Assembly (NCBI RefSeq): GCF_012221945.1
Contig: NZ_CP032549.1
Location: 3,162,001 to 3,226,000, forward strand
Direction of reading: 5' to 3'
Source: Glutamicibacter mishrai
Lineage (GTDB): Bacteria > Actinomycetota > Actinomycetes > Actinomycetales > Micrococcaceae
DNA: 64,000 nt
The notes beneath the pieces were generated by a model. It was not told the origin of the DNA. It did not search any database and worked only from the letters and a program-made list of their open reading frames with translations. The position numbers and the translations under genes are program-made. Shown piece after piece: positions 1 to 8,171 of the stretch. The first letter of the stretch is position 1. Each line of letters starts with the position of its first letter.

Positions 1-2
1 GG

Positions 3-437
3 GTTATCGGGGTCACCATTCTTGTCCAGGGGCTGATCTTGCCGGCGGTCGTGCGATGGGCAGCGCTCGCACAGGATACGGCCATGCACGAGGAGCGTTA
101 TCTAGCTGAACGAACGGCCACGCAAGAAGCCTTGGCGGCCCTTGACGAGGCCGCCATGGCACTGGGCACCGACAGCACTGTGAGCCAGAGGCTCCGCAAA
201 GACTACGAAACCCATCTGCGCATCATCAACGCTGGCGCTCGAAACATCGACGGTGATGACGAAGTGCGCCAAGAACAGCAATACAAGGCTCTGCGTCTGC
301 ACATGCTGGAGCAAAAGCGTGCCACAGTGGTGCGACTGCGCAACGAAGGACATATAGATGACACCGTCCTTCGCATGATCCAGAACAAGCTGGATTCTGA
401 AGAACTGCGCTTGGCGCCCGAGCAGCTTTCGGAGTAA
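3..437 (+). CDS. Cation/proton antiporter, CPA1 family, C-terminal part (truncated by window edge)
   Basis: The reading frame is open from the first bases of the window, so only the C-terminus is present. It begins with the end of a hydrophobic segment (VTILVQGLILPAVVRWA), which resembles the last membrane helix of bacterial CPA1 Na+/H+ antiporters, where a conserved QG-L-LP...VRW stretch precedes the cytoplasmic tail. The rest is a charged, helix-rich tail of about 115 residues (many E, R and A residues), typical of the regulatory tail in these transporters. By family it would exchange Na+ (or K+) for protons at the plasma membrane. The internal TTG at 39 is unlikely to be a real start because the frame continues upstream. 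Identity rests on a short stretch and is moderately certain. Confidence 0.6.
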   Translation, partial: VIGVTILVQGLILPAVVRWAALAQDTAMHEERYLAERTATQEALAALDEAAMALGTDSTVSQRLRKDYETHLRIINAGARNIDGDDEVRQEQQYKALRLHMLEQKRATVVRLRNEGHIDDTVLRMIQNKLDSEELRLAPEQLSE

Positions 438-482
438 GCATTGACCGCCGGCTAACGTGATGCCACGTTGGAATCGCGAAAA

Positions 483-530
483 GAATCGCGGCTGGAACTC
501 AATTCGTTGATTGATTTCCAGCCGCGATTC
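483..530 (-). terminator. Rho-independent terminator of the lipoprotein gene
   Basis: A 15-bp perfect inverted repeat (GAATCGCGGCTGGAA at 483-497 against 516-530) is followed on the minus strand by TTTTCG. It sits just past the stop of the minus-strand lipoprotein gene and may also stop transcription from the antiporter on the other side. Confidence 0.75.
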
Positions 531-542
531 GACCTTGCAATG

Positions 543-1253
543 CTAGTCCAGATCCAAGGTGAACTTCGTTCCGTCTTTGCGAGGGAAGGTGATAGATCCG
601 AGCTCCTCGGCAGTTGCTGGCTCCATGGCAATGGAAACAACGCCAAAGTCCGTGGCCTTGAATTCAACGGGCGGGCGGAGATCTTCGTGGTTGCCCGGTA
701 TCTTCAGCAACTCGGTTCGGGCCGCGTCTTCGGTGATATCAGGTGGAAGCATAGCAAGCACCACGCCTGGCTTGTCCTTTGTGCTGTCGATGCTCAGTTT
801 CAGTCCCTCATCCTTCACTTCCGATGGGTCCTCGCACTCAACTTCAGGCCCGTTCAAAGTCGCGGTTCCATCGCCGTCACCGCTATTTGCCCAGGCGATC
901 AAGCACAGCTCATCTTCATCATTGACCGCTGCGAATTCCTGGGCGTAGGACAACGGAGCCAAGGCGCGCAGGCTTGATGCCTTGATCGACGGTTCGTTGA
1001 ATTCTGCAGGTGCCTTGTCCTCGTCGCTCTGAGCCTGCGCGAGGGTGGGGATGATGTCCTGTGCGGTGACACTGCCGGCACTGGAAGTCGGAGACGGCGA
1101 GGATGAGGAGCTTGCGCTGGGAGCTGACTGGCTTGATTCGGAAGCAGGTTCAGCCGATGTGCCGGACTTATCGGTTGTTTCGGTGGCCGTTGAGCAAGCG
1201 GTGGCTAAGAGAACAGCGCTTAGGCCTAGGAGGACTGGGAGCTTGGATTTCAT
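543..1253 (-). CDS. Secreted lipoprotein of unknown function
   Basis: The 236-residue product starts with a lipoprotein signal peptide: MKSK, a hydrophobic core, and a lipobox LATAC with the acceptor Cys near residue 20. A Ser/Thr/Ala/Pro-rich linker (about residues 21-65) then leads to a domain of about 170 residues rich in Asp and Glu, with no motif I recognise. It should be anchored to the outer face of the membrane. The ATG is supported by GAGG 8 bases upstream. It is monocistronic: a strong hairpin follows, and the next minus-strand gene upstream ends 376 bases away. Function is unknown; the lipoprotein assignment is secure. Confidence 0.8.
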   Translation of the reverse strand: MKSKLPVLLGLSAVLLATACSTATETTDKSGTSAEPASESSQSAPSASSSSSPSPTSSAGSVTAQDIIPTLAQAQSDEDKAPAEFNEPSIKASSLRALAPLSYAQEFAAVNDEDELCLIAWANSGDGDGTATLNGPEVECEDPSEVKDEGLKLSIDSTKDKPGVVLAMLPPDITEDAARTELLKIPGNHEDLRPPVEFKATDFGVVSIAMEPATAEELGSITFPRKDGTKFTLDLD

Positions 1254-1629
1254 CGGGATCCCTCGGATTCAGTGGTAGATGTAGCAGCAACGTTCATGTT
1301 CGCGTGCTCGACAAGGTGCACAGTAAGCTGTCCTTCTGCCCAAGCGCCTGAGTGAAACAGGCATGTAGCTAGGGGTTTAAGCCCACCTTAAGTTCAAACG
1401 CTAACACCCGTTTCATCTGGCAAGCAAGCATTTTATTCCAGAGATTTGCTCAAATCGACAAAGTCATGAATGTCCATGCTTTCAAGGTGAACCTTTGATA
1501 AAGATTGCCTCGTTGGACGTCGCTACGCATCTTGGGTTGACTCTGTTTTCGGGGGCTCCGAAGGGCCGCACAGTCCAGGGGCCTAGAGAGGCTGCTGCGC
1601 GACTAATTCACGAAATCAGAATGGAGGTC
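1254..1629. other. Non-coding gap upstream of the lipoprotein gene
   Basis: I find no supportable gene in these 376 bases. A TTG-initiated plus-strand frame (1495-1803) runs through part of it but most of that frame is antisense to the hydrolase gene. The stretch presumably holds the lipoprotein promoter (minus strand) and the end of the hydrolase transcript. Confidence 0.5.
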
Positions 1630-2379
1630 CTAGCTCGCCAGGAATGCGAGTGCTTTTTCCTTGAACTCACGGCTAGTGACCGCATTGGCATGATTTCTTC
1701 CAGCCAGCCAGAGTACCTCGTTGCGGGTTCCAGCATCCTTGAGCAATCGACGAAGCCGCGGCAGGGTAGTGGCCAAATCATCTTGGTCCCCAGCTACCAG
1801 TAGCGTCGGCACGGACGGAATCTTCGCGGCCGGATCGTAAGGCTCGGATTTGATGGCTTCAATGAGCTCAAATAAAGCAGAGATGTCATTGCTTGGCTCT
1901 GCTTGGGCAATCTTCATGATGGTTGCGGTGTAGTCGTCATTGATCGGCTCACCCGCTGCCACATTTGCTCGTCCTTGAACAAGGTCAAAGGCCGCCAATG
2001 GATCGCCGGCGCCGGGGCCACCCATGATCAGGTGCTCCACCAGATCAGGATTGAAAGCCGCGAACTCCCAGGCAAGACGTGACCCCAGAGAATATCCGAT
2101 GACGTCGACGGGACCTTCGTCGAATTCCATGACAATGGCGGCCAGTGCCTGGCGGATCTGGCTAGGCGCCCAGCTTCCTTCATTGCGGCGTGGATCTTCG
2201 CCATGTCCGGGAAGGTCGACAAGCAGAACGTTGCGTCCCGCATCGGTGAAATATTTCAGCCATCGCGAGCGCTCCCAGTTCAATTCGCCGGATGAGGCGA
2301 AGCCATGGATGAACAGCACGGATGGGCCACTCACCTCGGCGTTTGTGCGAACCACTCGTAGATTCAGATCCAGTGTCAT
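1630..2379 (-). CDS. Alpha/beta hydrolase
   Basis: This 249-residue cytosolic protein has the full alpha/beta-hydrolase pattern: an oxyanion-loop HGFASSG near residue 25, the nucleophile elbow GYSLGS near residue 95 (Ser), an acidic candidate in GDQDD near residue 197, and the catalytic His in GRNHANAV near residue 229. Length and spacing match small esterases, lipases and MenH/BioH-like hydrolases. The substrate cannot be read from sequence. The ATG at 2379 has AAGG just upstream. It is divergent from nrtR, and the two start codons are 117 bases apart, so they share an intergenic control region. The relation to the NAD operon is probably positional only. Confidence 0.88.
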   Translation of the reverse strand: MTLDLNLRVVRTNAEVSGPSVLFIHGFASSGELNWERSRWLKYFTDAGRNVLLVDLPGHGEDPRRNEGSWAPSQIRQALAAIVMEFDEGPVDVIGYSLGSRLAWEFAAFNPDLVEHLIMGGPGAGDPLAAFDLVQGRANVAAGEPINDDYTATIMKIAQAEPSNDISALFELIEAIKSEPYDPAAKIPSVPTLLVAGDQDDLATTLPRLRRLLKDAGTRNEVLWLAGRNHANAVTSREFKEKALAFLAS

Positions 2380-2439
2380 GCCTTAGATCATAGGTCATGA
2401 TCAACCGAAATCCGGTGCAAGGTTAGCGTCGCGCGATAC

Positions 2440-2460
2440 TTAATGTCAGAATGACTCTAA
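2440..2460. promoter_or_regulatory. Candidate NrtR operator
   Basis: The bases TTAATGTCAGAATGACTCTAA form a 21-bp imperfect palindrome: arms TTA-N2-GTCA and TGAC-N2-TAA around GAA, with 7 of 9 arm positions paired. The GT-N7-AC core is the pattern I recall for NrtR sites. It lies 36 bases before the nrtR start, where it could make the nrtR-nadABC operon autoregulated. The role is inferred. Confidence 0.55.
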
Positions 2461-2496
2461 CGAAAATCGACGCACTGAAATCGAGGCAAAGACAAG

Positions 2497-3222
2497 ATGT
2501 CATCGGCACCGGGATGGGCAAACGTCAACGAGCGACGCAACCTGCCGCCCGCACTAGCGGTCTCGACCGTCATTCTCGGCATACGAGAAGGCCAAGACGG
2601 CGGGCCGGATAAGCTCTGCCTGCCCTTGGTGCGTCGAATCCGGCAACCACACGCGGGCCTGTGGGCACTGCCGGGCGGTCCAGTGGACGCAAGAGAATCC
2701 TTGGGACAAGCAGCCGGACGGAACCTTGCCGAGACCACTGGACTGCGCCCCAGCTACCTAGAACAGCTGTATACCTTCGGCGACATCGATAGATCACCCA
2801 CCCACCGACTGGTGACCATCGCCTACTTCGCGTTGCTCAACGCAGACCAGGTTGGGGCAACAGTCCAGGACGAGAACGTGGCATGGTTCGACATCGATGA
2901 TCCGAGGATCGCCCAGCTGGCCTTTGACCACCGCAAGATCGTCGACTACGCGCTATGGCGGTTACGCAACAAAACCGAATACGGGCAAATCGCCCATCGG
3001 CTTCTGGGGGAGCGATTTACCCTGGCAGCCCTGCGAGGCGTCTATGAAGCGATCCTGGGCCGCCGGCTGGACCCGGCGAACTTCCGGCGCACGCTGAAAA
3101 ATACCGCCACCATCGAGGCCACGGAAGAATACCTGGCTGGCGGACAACACCGGCCGCCTCGCCTTTACCGCTATGTCGGACATGGCCCGGACCCACTCGA
3201 AGTAGACCCGGCGCAAGACTAG
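2497..3222 (+). CDS. nrtR: NrtR-type transcriptional regulator of NAD biosynthesis (Nudix fold)
   Basis: The 241-residue protein has an N-terminal Nudix-like domain (about residues 15-140) and a C-terminal winged-helix region (about 150-225), the architecture of NrtR repressors. In that family ADP-ribose or related NAD metabolites bind the Nudix domain and control DNA binding. The Nudix box starts at Gly61: Glu67, Arg75, Glu79 and Gly82 are present, but the glutamates expected at 76 and 80 are Asn and Thr, so hydrolysis is probably lost or weak, as in other regulator-type Nudix proteins. It precedes nadA by 45 bases on the same strand. Start: ATG with GAGG upstream. The assignment is strong because domain order and neighbours agree. 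Confidence 0.9.
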   Translation: MSSAPGWANVNERRNLPPALAVSTVILGIREGQDGGPDKLCLPLVRRIRQPHAGLWALPGGPVDARESLGQAAGRNLAETTGLRPSYLEQLYTFGDIDRSPTHRLVTIAYFALLNADQVGATVQDENVAWFDIDDPRIAQLAFDHRKIVDYALWRLRNKTEYGQIAHRLLGERFTLAALRGVYEAILGRRLDPANFRRTLKNTATIEATEEYLAGGQHRPPRLYRYVGHGPDPLEVDPAQD

Positions 3223-3267
3223 AACTTTCTCCAGCATCACCTTAGATTCGCAAGAAATGGAAACCCC

Positions 3268-4548
3268 ATGAGCACCCAACTCACTGACAGCAACGAATCT
3301 GTCGCTCAGAACATCACCCGGCTGAACCTCTTGGCTCCAGGGTCTACCTGCTCCACGGACCTCGCCGCCAACCCATGGGACACCCCCGCCGGCTACGGCC
3401 CAGGCGCTTCCCAAGAGGACAAGATTCCAGCGGGCTACCCGGTGCAGGGCTCCATTCCTGAAGAATATTTGAAGGCCAGCGACACCGAGCTTGATTCACG
3501 CATTGTGGCCGCCAAGGAAACCCTGGGGGACAGGGCCGTCATCCTCGGGCATTTCTACCAGCGCGACGAAGTGGTCAAGTACGCGGACTTCGTGGGGGAT
3601 TCCTTCCAGCTCGCCAATGCGGCTCTGACCCGGGACAAGGCCGAAGCCATCGTCTTTTGCGGGGTGCACTTCATGGCTGAAACCGCCGATATCCTCAGCC
3701 GTGATGACCAGGCGGTCATCCTGCCCAACCTCGCCGCCGGATGCTCCATGGCCGATATGGCCGATGGGCCAAGCGTGCAGGCCTGCTGGGACGAGCTGAG
3801 TGCACTGTATGCGGATGAAGAAGATGATGGGCGACTGCCGGTGATCCCGGTGACCTACATGAACTGCTCGGCAGAACTCAAAGCCTTTGTCGGTCGCAAC
3901 GGCGGATTGGTCTGCACCTCATCTAACGCAGCCACCGTTTTGGAGTGGGCTTTTGAGCGCGGACGCCGAGTCCTGTTCTTCCCCGACCAGCACCTGGGGC
4001 GCAATACCGCCAAGGCCATGGGCGTGCCGCTGGAACAAATGCCAATGTGGACCCCGCGCAAAGCCATGGGCGGAAATGACGCGCAGACCCTGCAGGACGC
4101 CAAGGTGATCTTGTGGCACGGATTCTGCTCCGTCCATAAGCGCTTCACCCCGGCACAGATCACCAAGGCGCGCGAGGAATTCCCTGGCGTCAAGGTCATC
4201 GTCCACCCCGAATGCCCGATGGAAGTAGTTGACGCTGCGGACGCAGCCGGATCCACCGACTTCATCCAGAAAGCCATTGCCGCAGCCACCGAACCTACGA
4301 CCTTCGCCATTGGCACCGAAATCAATATGGTGAACCGGCTCGCTGCCCAGTACCCGCAGCACACGATTTTCTGCCTTGACCCGGTGATCTGCCCCTGCTC
4401 CACGATGTACCGCATCCACCCGGGCTACCTCGCCTGGGTGCTGGAAGAACTCGTGGCCGGCCGAGTGGTCAACCAGATCACGGTGCCCACAGAACAGCAG
4501 GGCGACGCAAAAATCGCCCTGGAGCGCATGCTGGCAGCCAAGCCATGA
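3268..4548 (+). CDS. nadA: Quinolinate synthase NadA
   Basis: NadA condenses iminoaspartate (from NadB) with dihydroxyacetone phosphate to quinolinate, using a [4Fe-4S] cluster in the cytosol. The 426-residue product carries the family signatures: LGHFYQRDEVVKYADFVGDS near residue 95, CGVHFMAETADI near 130, NCSAELKA near 200, WHGFCSVHKRF near 285, HPECPMEVV near 315 and the C-terminal CPCSTMYRIHPGYL. The conserved cysteines in these motifs are the cluster ligand candidates. The length matches the longer form of the family, with an extra N-terminal stretch of about 60 residues. The stop overlaps the nadB start (ATGA), indicating translational coupling. Confidence 0.97.
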   Translation: MSTQLTDSNESVAQNITRLNLLAPGSTCSTDLAANPWDTPAGYGPGASQEDKIPAGYPVQGSIPEEYLKASDTELDSRIVAAKETLGDRAVILGHFYQRDEVVKYADFVGDSFQLANAALTRDKAEAIVFCGVHFMAETADILSRDDQAVILPNLAAGCSMADMADGPSVQACWDELSALYADEEDDGRLPVIPVTYMNCSAELKAFVGRNGGLVCTSSNAATVLEWAFERGRRVLFFPDQHLGRNTAKAMGVPLEQMPMWTPRKAMGGNDAQTLQDAKVILWHGFCSVHKRFTPAQITKAREEFPGVKVIVHPECPMEVVDAADAAGSTDFIQKAIAAATEPTTFAIGTEINMVNRLAAQYPQHTIFCLDPVICPCSTMYRIHPGYLAWVLEELVAGRVVNQITVPTEQQGDAKIALERMLAAKP

Positions 4549-6167
4549 ACCAGGCAGCCTTCGGCCCGAAAAAGCTGGTGATCATCGGCTCGGGCGTCGC
4601 CGGGTTGTGCGCGGCGTTGGAAGCCACACGTCTTGGTGCGCCGGTGCGCCTGCTGACGAAGCTGAATCTGGGCGATGGCAACAGCACCTGTGCCCAAGGC
4701 GGTCTATCCGCGGTCATCGCCCAAGGATTAGCCGCCGGAGATTCCGTGGCAAGCCACGTCACCGACACCCTGCGTGCCGGTGCGTGGCATGGCGGGGAGA
4801 TGGCGGTCCAGGAACTGTGCAGTTCCGCTGCTGACCTGGTGGACACCTTGGAAGAGTACGCAGTCCAGTTTGATAAGGACTCATCGGGAAATTACCAACT
4901 GGGCCTTGAAGCCGCCCACAGTGCGCACCGGATCCTCCACGCAGGAGGGGACGCCACCGGCGCGGGCCTCGTGGCTGCCCTCAAACAGGCAGTGCGTTCA
5001 GCCCAACAGGCTGGGCAACTTGAAATCGTCGAGAATGCGCTCGTCACGGACCTGGAGTTCAACGGTTCGGCCCCATGCACGGTGCATTACCTGCAAGCCG
5101 AAGAATCCCAGCAGCTGGCAGCCGACGCAGTATTGCTGGCCACCGGCGGACTGGGCTCGCTGTATGAGGCCAGCACCAATCCTCACGGCGCCACGGCCGA
5201 TGGCATCGGGCTGGCTGCTCGTGCCGGGGCCGTGATCAGCGATATGGAATTCATCCAATTCCATCCCACCCTGGTTGATCCCCAGCTCTACCCGGAAGCG
5301 GGAATGATCAGCGAAGCAGTGCGCGGCGAAGGCGCGGTCCTGATCAATGAGCTCGGGCAGCGTTTCATGGCTGAGATTGATGAGCGAGCCGAGTTGGCGC
5401 CCCGCGATGTGGTTGCCCGAGCTATCCATGCGCAGTATCAAGCCGGACATCAGGTCCTGATTGATGCCCGCGCCGTGGAATCGCGCAATGGTGCAGGGTT
5501 CCTGGCCCGCCGTTTCCCTTCGATCACCGCACGCCTGGAAGCCTGTGGACTCGACATGGCGCTGGCCCCGATTCCGGTGGTCGCTGCGCAGCACTACGCC
5601 ATGGGAGGCATCCACACCGATGCGAATGGACGCACCAGCGTCCCCGGGCTCTATGCCGCCGGCGAATGCGCCAACACCACGGTGCACGGGGCCAATCGCT
5701 TAGCCAGCAACTCGTTGCTCGAAGCCATGGTGTTCGCCCGCAAGGCCGTACACGCCATGGCGACCGATGCACCGGGGCAATCCTGCACGTTGGATGATCT
5801 TGTGGTGAACCAGCTGCCGGCACCCGAGACCCAAGCGCCACTGGAACTGCCGCAGCTGAAGGTACTGGCCAACAAGCACCTGGGAGTCTATCGCACCGGC
5901 TCCGGACTCGAAGAGCTCGTGGCAGTGCTCGATTCCAGCACGCCGGTAGCCCAAGGTGAACGTGAACTGGCGGAACTGGGCAATCTCTACACCTGCGCGC
6001 GCATGATTGCCTACGCTGCCCGCCAACGGACCAAGTCCCTCGGCGCGCACCACCGGGTAGACGCCGATGGTGAAGGCGCTGCCGAAAACAACGTGCGGTA
6101 CGGCTGGGTGCTTGAAGCCGCGCAGCCGATGAATCAACAGCTTGAAAACAAGGAAGTCAACGCGTGA
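4545..6167 (+). CDS. nadB: L-aspartate oxidase NadB
   Basis: This FAD enzyme oxidises L-aspartate to iminoaspartate, the first step of de novo NAD synthesis, passing it to NadA. In the 540 residues: the FAD-binding IIGSGVAGLCAALEA near residue 10, the CAQGGLSAV loop near 50, LLATGGLGSLYEASTNP near 200, the substrate-side motif MEFIQFHPT near 235, and the flavoprotein signature GGIHTDANGRTSVPGLYAAGECANTTVHGANRLASNSLLEA near 355-395. These match the succinate dehydrogenase/fumarate reductase flavoprotein superfamily. The gene overlaps nadA by 4 bases and nadC by 4 bases, so nadABC forms one translationally coupled unit. Confidence 0.97.
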   Translation: MNQAAFGPKKLVIIGSGVAGLCAALEATRLGAPVRLLTKLNLGDGNSTCAQGGLSAVIAQGLAAGDSVASHVTDTLRAGAWHGGEMAVQELCSSAADLVDTLEEYAVQFDKDSSGNYQLGLEAAHSAHRILHAGGDATGAGLVAALKQAVRSAQQAGQLEIVENALVTDLEFNGSAPCTVHYLQAEESQQLAADAVLLATGGLGSLYEASTNPHGATADGIGLAARAGAVISDMEFIQFHPTLVDPQLYPEAGMISEAVRGEGAVLINELGQRFMAEIDERAELAPRDVVARAIHAQYQAGHQVLIDARAVESRNGAGFLARRFPSITARLEACGLDMALAPIPVVAAQHYAMGGIHTDANGRTSVPGLYAAGECANTTVHGANRLASNSLLEAMVFARKAVHAMATDAPGQSCTLDDLVVNQLPAPETQAPLELPQLKVLANKHLGVYRTGSGLEELVAVLDSSTPVAQGERELAELGNLYTCARMIAYAARQRTKSLGAHHRVDADGEGAAENNVRYGWVLEAAQPMNQQLENKEVNA

Positions 6168-7030
6168 ACCAGCCAATCCATCCGGTACCCCTGGCAGCCA
6201 TCGACCGCATCCTGCAGATGGCCTTCGCCGAGGACCATCCACGCGGGGATCTGACCGCTGACACCATCGTTCCAGCAGACGCCCAGGCAACCGCAGTGGT
6301 CAACGCCCGGGAGCCCGGCGTGCTTTCAGGCGGCACCGTCTTTGCCCGGGCCATGACGATGCTGAACGAAAATATCAAGGTCACCCAGCTCGTCGCCGAT
6401 GGCGAGAAGTTCGCGGCCGGCAAGGAACTGCTCACCGTCCAGGGTCCCGCCGCCTCGGTGCTCAGCGCCGAGCGGGTTGCGTTGAACCTGCTGCAGCGGA
6501 TGAGCGCCATCGCCACGGCCACCCGCGAACTGGTTGATCTTGTGGCGCATACCAACGCGCGCATTGCCGATACCCGGAAAACAACGCCCGGCCTTCGCGT
6601 CTTGGAACGCTATGCGGTGCGCTGCGGCGGGGGAGTGAACCACCGGGATAATCTCTCCGAGGCATTCATGGCCAAGGATAACCACCTTGCCTTGCTCGGG
6701 GAGGGGGAAGAACTCACCCGTGCTCTGAAAGCCGTGCGGGCCAGGCTAGGCCACACCACCGCCATGGAAGTCGAAGTGGACCGCATCGAACAGATCCCCG
6801 CAGTGCTTGACGCGAAGGTGGACATCATCATGCTGGACAACTTCGACCTGGCCGATATCCCGGCAGCCATCAAGCTCATTGACGGGCGGGCGATCATCGA
6901 GGCCAGCGGCACGGTCAGCGCCGCCACCGTCGGACCTATCGCCCAGACCGGCGTTGACATCATTTCCAGCGGCGCGATCACCCACTCGGTGCGGGCCATC
7001 GACCTGGGCTTGGATATGGTTATTGCATGA
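6164..7030 (+). CDS. nadC: Nicotinate-nucleotide pyrophosphorylase (carboxylating) NadC
   Basis: NadC (quinolinate phosphoribosyltransferase) converts quinolinate and PRPP to nicotinate mononucleotide, CO2 and PPi. The 288-residue length is normal. Visible motifs: EDHPRGDLTAD near residue 18, the RMSAIATATRELVD helix near 110, ADTRKTTPGLRVLERYAVRCGGGVNHR near 130-155 with the Arg and Lys residues that contact phosphate groups, MAKDNHL near 170, EVEVD near 205 and IMLDNFD near 222. The start is a GTG inside the nadB stop (GTGA overlap). It is followed by the cysteine desulfurase gene with another ATGA overlap. Confidence 0.96.
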   Translation: MNQPIHPVPLAAIDRILQMAFAEDHPRGDLTADTIVPADAQATAVVNAREPGVLSGGTVFARAMTMLNENIKVTQLVADGEKFAAGKELLTVQGPAASVLSAERVALNLLQRMSAIATATRELVDLVAHTNARIADTRKTTPGLRVLERYAVRCGGGVNHRDNLSEAFMAKDNHLALLGEGEELTRALKAVRARLGHTTAMEVEVDRIEQIPAVLDAKVDIIMLDNFDLADIPAAIKLIDGRAIIEASGTVSAATVGPIAQTGVDIISSGAITHSVRAIDLGLDMVIA

Positions 7031-8169
7031 TCTACATGGACGCGGCCTCCACCGCCCCACCCCGCCAAGAAGTACTTGACCTCGTCACCCCGCTGCTCAC
7101 CAGCAACTTCGGGAACCCCGCCTCGCTGCATGAGCTGGGACACCAAGCCAAACGTGCCAACGACTGGGCGCGAGCCCAAGTCGCCAGCCAATTGGGCGTG
7201 GACGAGACGGAAATCTACTTCACCTCCGGCGGCACCGAAGGGGACAATACCGCGGTGATCGGCGGGGCCCTGGCCAATCCGCGGGGCAAAGTTGTTGTCA
7301 GCAGCACCATCGAGCACCCTGCTGTTCTCGAAGCCTGCGCCTATCTGGCCAGCGTCCATGGCTTTACGCACCGGCTGATCCCGGTCGATGAATCCGGGAT
7401 TATCGATCTTCGCGCTGCCAAGGATCTGATCGATGACCAGGTCGCGCTGGTCTCGGTCATGTCGGTGAACAATGAAGTCGGCACCATTCAGCCCATCAAG
7501 GAACTGTCAGAGCTGGCCCATGCTGCCGGGGCGCTGATGCATACCGACGCGGTGCAGGCCGCCGGATGGATGGACCTGGCTGAATTGGCCAATCACGTGG
7601 ATCTGTTGAGCCTATCGGGACATAAGATCGGCGCCTTGAAGGGCAGCGGCGTTCTCTACGCCAGCAACCAATGCACGATCCTTCCCCTGCTGCACGGCGG
7701 CGGCCAGCAGGGCGGACTGCGGTCGGGAACCGAAAACCCGGCCGCCGCGGTAGGCGTAGCCCGGGCGCTGCAGCTGTGCACCGAACAGCGGCAGGCCGGA
7801 GCCGGGGACAGCTATGGACCGTATCTCATCGATCGGATCAGCAAGGAGCTGGAAGCTGTGGCCCCCGGACTCGTTAAGGTGACCGGCCACCGCGAAGAAC
7901 GCATTGGCGGCATAGTCTCCTTCGTCTTCCCGCGCACCGCAGGGGAAACGGTGCTCATCGAGCTCGAACGCCGCGGGGTGCTGTGCTCATCGGGCTCAGC
8001 CTGCTCGGCAGGCAGCACCGATCCCTCGGCCGTGCTCACCGCCATGGGCTATGAAGAGCAGCTCGCGCATACCGCGGTGCGGCTGTCCTTCACCCGGGGC
8101 ACCAAGGAAAACGAGATCAGCCAGGTAGCCAGTGCCGTGGTGGCTACCGTGAAATCCCTGGTGGCCTGA
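7027..8169 (+). CDS. Cysteine desulfurase (NifS/IscS-like) of the nad operon
   Basis: This PLP enzyme takes sulfur from L-cysteine as a persulfide for Fe-S cluster assembly. The 380 residues show the fold type I pattern: MDAASTAPPRQEVLD at the N-terminus, FTSGGTEGDN near residue 70, the His of EHPAVLEA near 98, Asp in HTDAVQAAGW near 180, the PLP-lysine in LSGHKIGALKGSG near 200, and the mobile active-site Cys in CSSGSACSAGS near 320. It overlaps nadC by 4 bases. In Bacillus a NifS-like protein next to the nad genes is needed to mature the NadA cluster; the same role is inferred here. It is probably not the main Suf/Isc desulfurase of the cell. Confidence 0.92.
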   Translation: MIYMDAASTAPPRQEVLDLVTPLLTSNFGNPASLHELGHQAKRANDWARAQVASQLGVDETEIYFTSGGTEGDNTAVIGGALANPRGKVVVSSTIEHPAVLEACAYLASVHGFTHRLIPVDESGIIDLRAAKDLIDDQVALVSVMSVNNEVGTIQPIKELSELAHAAGALMHTDAVQAAGWMDLAELANHVDLLSLSGHKIGALKGSGVLYASNQCTILPLLHGGGQQGGLRSGTENPAAAVGVARALQLCTEQRQAGAGDSYGPYLIDRISKELEAVAPGLVKVTGHREERIGGIVSFVFPRTAGETVLIELERRGVLCSSGSACSAGSTDPSAVLTAMGYEEQLAHTAVRLSFTRGTKENEISQVASAVVATVKSLVA

Positions 8170-8171
8170 AA

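Noticed and set aside
1495..1803. Plus-strand frame starting MIKIASLDVATHLGLTLF, resembling the first strand of a RuvC-like nuclease
   Set aside because: More than half of it is antisense to the alpha/beta hydrolase gene, including the stretch with the seemingly matching Glu, so the resemblance is most likely chance.
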